From contig DGEY01000005.1 in assembly GCA_002391385.1 (NCBI GenBank), forward strand, positions 1 through 11,056: a stretch of DNA of 11,056 bases, given 5' to 3'. This DNA comes from Firmicutes bacterium UBA3914 (GTDB taxonomy: Bacteria; Bacillota; Limnochordia; Darwinibacteriales; Darwinibacteriaceae). The notes beneath the pieces were generated by a model. It was not told the DNA's origin and ran no database searches. It worked only from the letters and a program-made list of their open reading frames with translations. The number at the start of each line of letters is the position of its first letter. The first letter of the stretch is position 1. Made by a program: the position numbers and the translations under genes. Shown one piece after another: positions 7,492 through 11,056 of the stretch.

Positions 7492-8760
7492 CTATCCCAG
7501 GGGTTCCAGATTCAGTGGTGCGATCTGCTCACGTATCCTTGCGAGAGTCTCTTCCGGTGTTTGCTGCATCTTAAGCATGTTGTGGATTTCAGCGGTCATA
7601 ATATCAACCATCTTGGCGTGGTCTACTGTCTTGGGCAGTCCCACGGAATTGTCGGCCAGCTGGAACACGGTCTTCCAGATGGGATCATCCATCTTGGCTT
7701 CCACGTGTTCTTTCAAGCCCAACAGCTTGCCCCAGCGATCCATGAGATCGTGTGCGAACCACTCCGCATTGAGCTGTTCCAAGACAAACTGCTTCGCCAG
7801 TTCAGGGTGTTCAGCGCTGGTGGGAATCATCAGGCTCATGGTGTAGGATACGGTACCGTTCTCCTCAGAACCGGGGATGGGGACAATCTGCATATTCTCC
7901 GGGCCAACCACATGGCCGATCTCGATCACCCGGGCGTGATCCTCCCACAGAATGCAGGCCAACCCGGATTGCATATCGTTGCGGGGTCCGCTGTGTTCAA
8001 CTAGTGAACTGGTGGAGATGAGCCCCTCGTCAACGCCGCGCTGCCAGAATCTCAGCAGCTCCACAGCCTCGGGTGAGCTGAAGTCTAGATTTCCTTCGTC
8101 ATCGTAGATGGTCCCGCGCATGGCTTGAATGCCAGAGAAGTAGGCGTAGCACATGTACTCAGGACTCCAGTTCACGGTCATGCCGTAGCGAACGGTCCGG
8201 CCGGTCTCGTCTTTGACAGTCAGTTTCTGCAGATACTCGTAGAGTTCGTCGAAATCCTTCGGTGGGATGATATAGCCATCGGCATCGGTAAGGCCTGCTT
8301 CAGCTGCGAAGTCCCTCCTGCCCACCAAGGTCATCACTTCGGCGTCGGTGGGGATGGCATAGACTTTTCCATCCATGGTGCACTGCTCCAGGAAGCCTTC
8401 CAACCAGTTCTCCTTCGCATATTTACCAACCAAGACATCTTCAAAGTCGTGCAGCAGTCCCCTGGCCTGGAAAGCAACCGCTTCTGAGGGGCTGGCCACG
8501 ATGGCGATGTCGGCAACATATCTGTCCCTGGACCAGGCGAGCATCAGCGGAGCCACTTCGAAGTCGCCAGCCTTGGACCACTCAAACTCCACACCAGGAT
8601 GGTCCTCCTGGAACCGCGCGGCCGCTTCTTCCAGTTTGTACTTGTTGTAGTACCAAGCCTCAGCAGTTACCTTGAGGGTCTGAGCCGAGACAGCGCCCAG
8701 AGAAGACAGCATCATCAGCAGCACACTTAACGCTACTACTACCCGTGCTCGTCTTGACAT
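7492..8760 (-). CDS. Extracellular solute-binding protein, family 1 (sugar ABC transporter)
   Basis: A 422-residue secreted substrate-binding protein of the MalE-like family 1 type, which captures a carbohydrate outside the membrane and delivers it to the two permeases encoded downstream. The N-terminus has arginines at 3, 4 and 6, a hydrophobic core at 7-22 and an Ala-Val-Ser-Ala site, giving likely signal peptidase I cleavage between Ala26 and Gln27. There is no lipobox cysteine. Family-typical stretches include the DIAIVASPSEAVAFQARGLL region after about residue 83, DGKVYAIPTDAEV near 130-142, and the C-terminal half with ACILWEDHA. The ATG is preceded by AGGAGG about 11 bases upstream. 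The gene follows the TIM-barrel gene by 94 bp and precedes the permease genes. Substrate cannot be inferred. Confidence 0.93.
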   Translation of the reverse strand: MSRRARVVVALSVLLMMLSSLGAVSAQTLKVTAEAWYYNKYKLEEAAARFQEDHPGVEFEWSKAGDFEVAPLMLAWSRDRYVADIAIVASPSEAVAFQARGLLHDFEDVLVGKYAKENWLEGFLEQCTMDGKVYAIPTDAEVMTLVGRRDFAAEAGLTDADGYIIPPKDFDELYEYLQKLTVKDETGRTVRYGMTVNWSPEYMCYAYFSGIQAMRGTIYDDEGNLDFSSPEAVELLRFWQRGVDEGLISTSSLVEHSGPRNDMQSGLACILWEDHARVIEIGHVVGPENMQIVPIPGSEENGTVSYTMSLMIPTSAEHPELAKQFVLEQLNAEWFAHDLMDRWGKLLGLKEHVEAKMDDPIWKTVFQLADNSVGLPKTVDHAKMVDIMTAEIHNMLKMQQTPEETLARIREQIAPLNLEPLG

Positions 8761-8854
8761 TATCGATCATTCCTCCTGCCTTATCTTTTTTGTGCCCGAT
8801 GCCCAACTCTACTCAGCAGCCTGTCTGTAACGCATCACCGCCTTTCTCCAAGTC
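8761..8854. other. Intergenic gap before the binding-protein gene
   Basis: This 94-bp gap holds the AGGAGG of the binding-protein gene at about 8772-8777 and an A-rich stretch (CACAAAAAAGATAAGG on the minus strand). I find no convincing promoter hexamer pair, operator palindrome or terminator. The gap is probably just transcribed through. Confidence 0.45.
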
Positions 8855-9757
8855 TCACAATCCGGCCTGCCGTGCATACTGCTCAAAGATGTCTCGAGCT
8901 TTCAAGTAAGATGTACTCAGATCTTCCTTGGTTTTGGCCATATCTAGACCGCCATACCCACTGTAGCCAATGATCTGCAGCGCCTCAAAAAAGTGAACCC
9001 AGTCTATTGTCCCTTCGCCAGGAACCAGGTGATCATTGCGCGTTCCATCATTGTCTGAAAGGTGCAGATAGAAGAGACGGTCCTTCAGCTTGGCTATGCT
9101 CAGAGGCAGAATCTCCTTCTGGGCATACTGATGGCCCGTATCGAGAATGGCTCCCAGATTCGGTTCATCCACAGCGTCCAGCAAACGCAGCATGGCATCG
9201 GTGTTGCTCACGATCTCTCCGACCCTTGGCTCCACAATCAACTTCAAGCCCGCGGCAGCCGCCTGTCGAGCACACCATTTCACGCTGTCCACAAAGACCT
9301 CCCACTGCCTGTCCCAACTGAACTCAGGCGAGAGGCGATAGCGGTAGCGAGCTCCGTAGTTGGTAACGTTTTCTCCCTCATACTGCACGCCATCCAAGCA
9401 CTCGAGGCAGGCGGGGAAACTGTCGATCTGCACAAACTCAGTGCCTAGGGTCTTAGCGATCTCCACGCCCTTGGCAAACAGTTCCCTACCATAGGCTCTT
9501 TTTTCCTCATCCAGTTCCCTTAGTTCTGGAATCACGGGAACGAAGTTGACAATCTTCAAGTCTATCTCCGTCACCAGTTTTTTGATCTCAAACCTGTGTT
9601 CGTAGACGGCCTCGATATTGGGCCCAGAGACCCCTTCCAGTTCCGCGTAATCGAAGCCCAGCTGTTTGATCTCCCTTAAGGCAGTAAGGGTGTCAGGGAT
9701 ACTCGGGGGGAATCCATATCTGTCGATGGCATAAAGCCAACAGCACACAAACTTCAA
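8855..9757 (-). CDS. Sugar-phosphate isomerase/epimerase family TIM barrel
   Basis: A 300-residue xylose-isomerase-like TIM barrel, probably cytosolic and acting on a keto-sugar or sugar phosphate. Metal-ligand segments are LIVEPR (Glu176), AILDTGHQY (Asp206, His209) and YLHLSDNDG (His232). The fourth ligand, usually Glu, appears to be Asp272 in YGGLDM. The GEGTIDW segment (247-253) is typical. I chose TTG 9757 because AAGGAG lies eight bases upstream and the protein then begins MKFVCCWLYA, a normal first beta strand. The frame stays open to ATG 9865, but that adds 36 residues without family character over what looks like regulatory DNA. The gene sits second in the operon, between lacI and the binding-protein gene, and is only distantly like the other TIM-barrel protein in the window. 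Confidence 0.83.
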   Translation of the reverse strand: MKFVCCWLYAIDRYGFPPSIPDTLTALREIKQLGFDYAELEGVSGPNIEAVYEHRFEIKKLVTEIDLKIVNFVPVIPELRELDEEKRAYGRELFAKGVEIAKTLGTEFVQIDSFPACLECLDGVQYEGENVTNYGARYRYRLSPEFSWDRQWEVFVDSVKWCARQAAAAGLKLIVEPRVGEIVSNTDAMLRLLDAVDEPNLGAILDTGHQYAQKEILPLSIAKLKDRLFYLHLSDNDGTRNDHLVPGEGTIDWVHFFEALQIIGYSGYGGLDMAKTKEDLSTSYLKARDIFEQYARQAGL

Positions 9758-9826
9758 TTGCCTCACTCCTTGCAGCTTTGTGTTTTGCCTATCCTGGTTC
9801 ATCAGCGTACTGGGTGCCGTTACCCG

Positions 9827-9859
9827 ATCATAGCCATGGGGTGGCTGAACTAGTTCTGC
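9827..9859 (-). promoter_or_regulatory. Candidate internal promoter with near-palindrome before the isomerase gene
   Basis: In the 117-bp gap after lacI, the minus strand carries TATGAT at 9832-9827, five of six matches to a -10 box. There is no good -35 hexamer. At the expected -35 position lies the perfect palindrome GAACTAGTTC (9847-9856), extended by flanking GC pairs after one mismatch (9844-9859). The arrangement suggests a regulated second promoter letting the transport genes be expressed apart from lacI. This is inference from position and motifs only. Confidence 0.35.
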
Positions 9860-9874
9860 CCACAAGTTCGCAAG

Positions 9875-10873
9875 CTAGTTGCGCGGTGGACCTGTGGAGC
9901 CCCGTACAACGAGATGTGATTCCAAAACGCAGCGTTGATAGTCATCCGTGAGCTTATTGGAGGTTCGGTTCAGCAGCAAGCGCGCCGCCATCTCACCGAT
10001 CCGTTCCAAAGGTCTTTCTATGGTGGTAAAGGTCCAGGGGAGAAAGGACGCCCAAGTTGGCTCACCTATGATCACCACGGAGAGTTCCTCTGGTATGCGC
10101 ACCCCTAAACCGGTGAGGCCAGCCAGAACACCTTCAGCTAGGGAGTGCTGACCAATGACCAGGCCAGTAGGTTGCTCTTCTTGCCAAATTGCTTCAATGA
10201 GAAGCTTCGCTTCAGCCGCGTCCACACATTCGTAAACCCTCGTCCGCTGTCTCAAACCGTGTTCCCCACAGGCCAGCTCATAACCCTGGGCCCGTTTCCG
10301 GTGGTCGAAATCCACTTCGGACTGCTTGCTGATAAAGATGATGTCGCGGTGCCCTAGATCAACCAGATGCTTCGTAGCCTGATATCCCATACTCACGTTG
10401 TCCACGTAGACCTGGTCGCAGGGAAAGCCCTGGGTATCCCGGTCCAGAACTACAAAGGGAACACCCTCTTTCTTCAGAAACCTGAGCGCCTCAGTACTAG
10501 CATGGCTGATGATCACGCCGCGGCAGTTGGTCATGATCATCATCTCGAGATAGTGGCGTTCTTTGGCCACATTCTCATCGGAGTTGCCGATGATGATGGT
10601 CATGGACTCACCAACCAGCTCATTTTCGATGCCTCTGATCATGCGGCTAAAGACGGTGTTGCCGATATCCAAAACCAAGACACCGATGAAGTCAGCCCTG
10701 TCCTGGCGCATACCACGCGCCAGCAAGTTGGGACGGTAGTTAAGCTCCCGGGCGATTTTGACGATCTTGGCCCGAGTTTCTTCGCTAACACCGTCCTTTC
10801 CGCTCAAGGCGCGAGATACTGTGTTTACCGACACTCCTGCCCTTTTTGCAATGTCAGCGATAGTTACACGCAT
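9875..10873 (-). CDS. LacI-family transcriptional regulator
   Basis: A 332-residue regulator of standard LacI/GalR length. Residues 3-24 (VTIADIAKRAGVSVNTVSRAL) form the helix-turn-helix and 45-56 (YRPNLLARGM) the hinge helix. From about residue 60 it has the periplasmic-binding-protein-like effector domain, with recognisable segments such as GVLVLDIGNTVFSRMIRGIE and QATKHLVDLGHRDIIFIS. The C-terminal part has the usual TTIERPLERIGEMAARLLL stretch. The ATG has GGGAG seven bases upstream. It is the first gene of the minus-strand operon, and an AACGTT palindrome cluster sits 51-68 bp upstream of its start. It is therefore probably a local sugar-responsive repressor that also controls itself. 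The effector is not known, but is probably the imported sugar or a pathway intermediate. Confidence 0.95.
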   Translation of the reverse strand: MRVTIADIAKRAGVSVNTVSRALSGKDGVSEETRAKIVKIARELNYRPNLLARGMRQDRADFIGVLVLDIGNTVFSRMIRGIENELVGESMTIIIGNSDENVAKERHYLEMMIMTNCRGVIISHASTEALRFLKKEGVPFVVLDRDTQGFPCDQVYVDNVSMGYQATKHLVDLGHRDIIFISKQSEVDFDHRKRAQGYELACGEHGLRQRTRVYECVDAAEAKLLIEAIWQEEQPTGLVIGQHSLAEGVLAGLTGLGVRIPEELSVVIIGEPTWASFLPWTFTTIERPLERIGEMAARLLLNRTSNKLTDDYQRCVLESHLVVRGSTGPPRN

Positions 10874-11056
10874 GATTCCGCTCCCATCTGTGGCTAGCCA
10901 TTGCGCCCGCCGTCACATACATGAACGTTAACGTTAACGTTAATTATGTTTCTGCGGCGTTACCCAGATTCCTGCTTCATTCACACAATTTGTCATCGAA
11001 TTTTTTACTCCGCCGCGCAATTGCTGTGTCAAAACTGTGTTTATTTGCTTACTGAA
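10874..11056 (-). promoter_or_regulatory. Upstream control region of the lacI operon
   Basis: No gene is seen in these 183 bp. Reading toward lacI, a perfect TTGACA lies at 11032-11027, but its best -10 partner, TAAAAA (11007-11002), is at a long 19-bp spacing. A CATAAT hexamer (10948-10943, five of six matches to TATAAT) abuts the operator cluster but lacks a good -35. Between operator and start codon is the palindrome TGGCTAGCCA (10891-10900), followed by the GGGAG ribosome binding site. Either promoter candidate could be right. Confidence 0.45.
10924..10943. promoter_or_regulatory. LacI-family operator cluster (three tandem AACGTT units)
   Basis: AACGTT is repeated three times with a six-base period, giving an 18-bp perfect palindrome at 10924-10941, plus a TTAACGTTAA palindrome at 10934-10943. 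A-T-rich half-sites around a central CG are the hallmark of LacI/GalR-family operators. It lies about 50 bp upstream of the lacI start and touches a candidate -10 hexamer, so repression and autoregulation are likely. I saw no second intergenic copy in the window. Confidence 0.75.

Noticed and set aside
9758..9865. 36-residue N-terminal extension of the isomerase from ATG 9865
   Set aside because: The extension has no family character, and a strong AAGGAG is correctly spaced before TTG 9757, where the first beta strand begins.
10367..10897. 176-residue plus-strand reading frame opposite lacI
   Set aside because: It is antisense to the conserved LacI DNA-binding and effector domains and looks like a shadow frame.

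Overview
The window is a bacterial carbohydrate-utilisation locus. Ten protein-coding genes fill almost all of it. I see no RNA genes, insertion sequences, CRISPR arrays or phage genes. The DNA is moderately GC-rich by eye, ribosome binding sites are strong (AGGAGG or AAGGAG type), and GTG and TTG starts appear to be used. Together with a CUT1-type ABC importer lacking its own ATPase, this fits a Bacillota-like organism. The solute-binding protein has a signal-peptidase-I type leader rather than a lipobox, which is unusual for a monoderm and leaves a diderm lineage (for example Limnochordia-like) possible. The taxonomic call is inference and weak.

Left part (1-3850). A gene on the minus strand encodes a close YiaK/DlgD homologue (2,3-diketo-L-gulonate reductase). 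It diverges across about 158 bp from a two-gene plus-strand unit. That unit encodes a large cytoplasmic protein resembling six-hairpin (alpha/alpha)6-barrel glycosidases, then a HAD-superfamily phosphatase of the phosphoglycolate phosphatase type.

Right part (3864-10873). Seven minus-strand genes form one likely operon. In transcription order they are: a LacI-family regulator, a sugar-phosphate isomerase/epimerase-type TIM barrel, an extracellular solute-binding protein, two CUT1 permeases (MalF-like, then MalG-like), an AEC-family carrier, and a second TIM-barrel isomerase/epimerase. The operon converges on the HAD gene with only 13 bp between stop codons.

Control signals. Upstream of lacI lies an 18-bp perfect palindrome made of three tandem AACGTT units, a convincing LacI-family operator cluster and probably autoregulatory. 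A perfect 13-bp-stem hairpin without a T tract sits between the binding-protein and permease genes, where such structures usually set high binding-protein to permease ratios. A near-palindrome lies in the gap between lacI and the first isomerase gene, beside a TATGAT hexamer, and may mark a second promoter.

How the parts may work together (inference). The binding protein and permeases would import a sugar or sugar-acid oligomer or glycoside using an ATPase encoded elsewhere. The AEC carrier may move an organic acid or sugar acid. The TIM-barrel enzymes and the DlgD-like reductase would interconvert keto-sugars or keto-sugar acids, and the glycosidase-like protein could release monomers in the cytoplasm. 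The actual substrate cannot be read from the sequence. Nothing here is a clearly new system; the most interesting points are the gene combination and the regulatory DNA.
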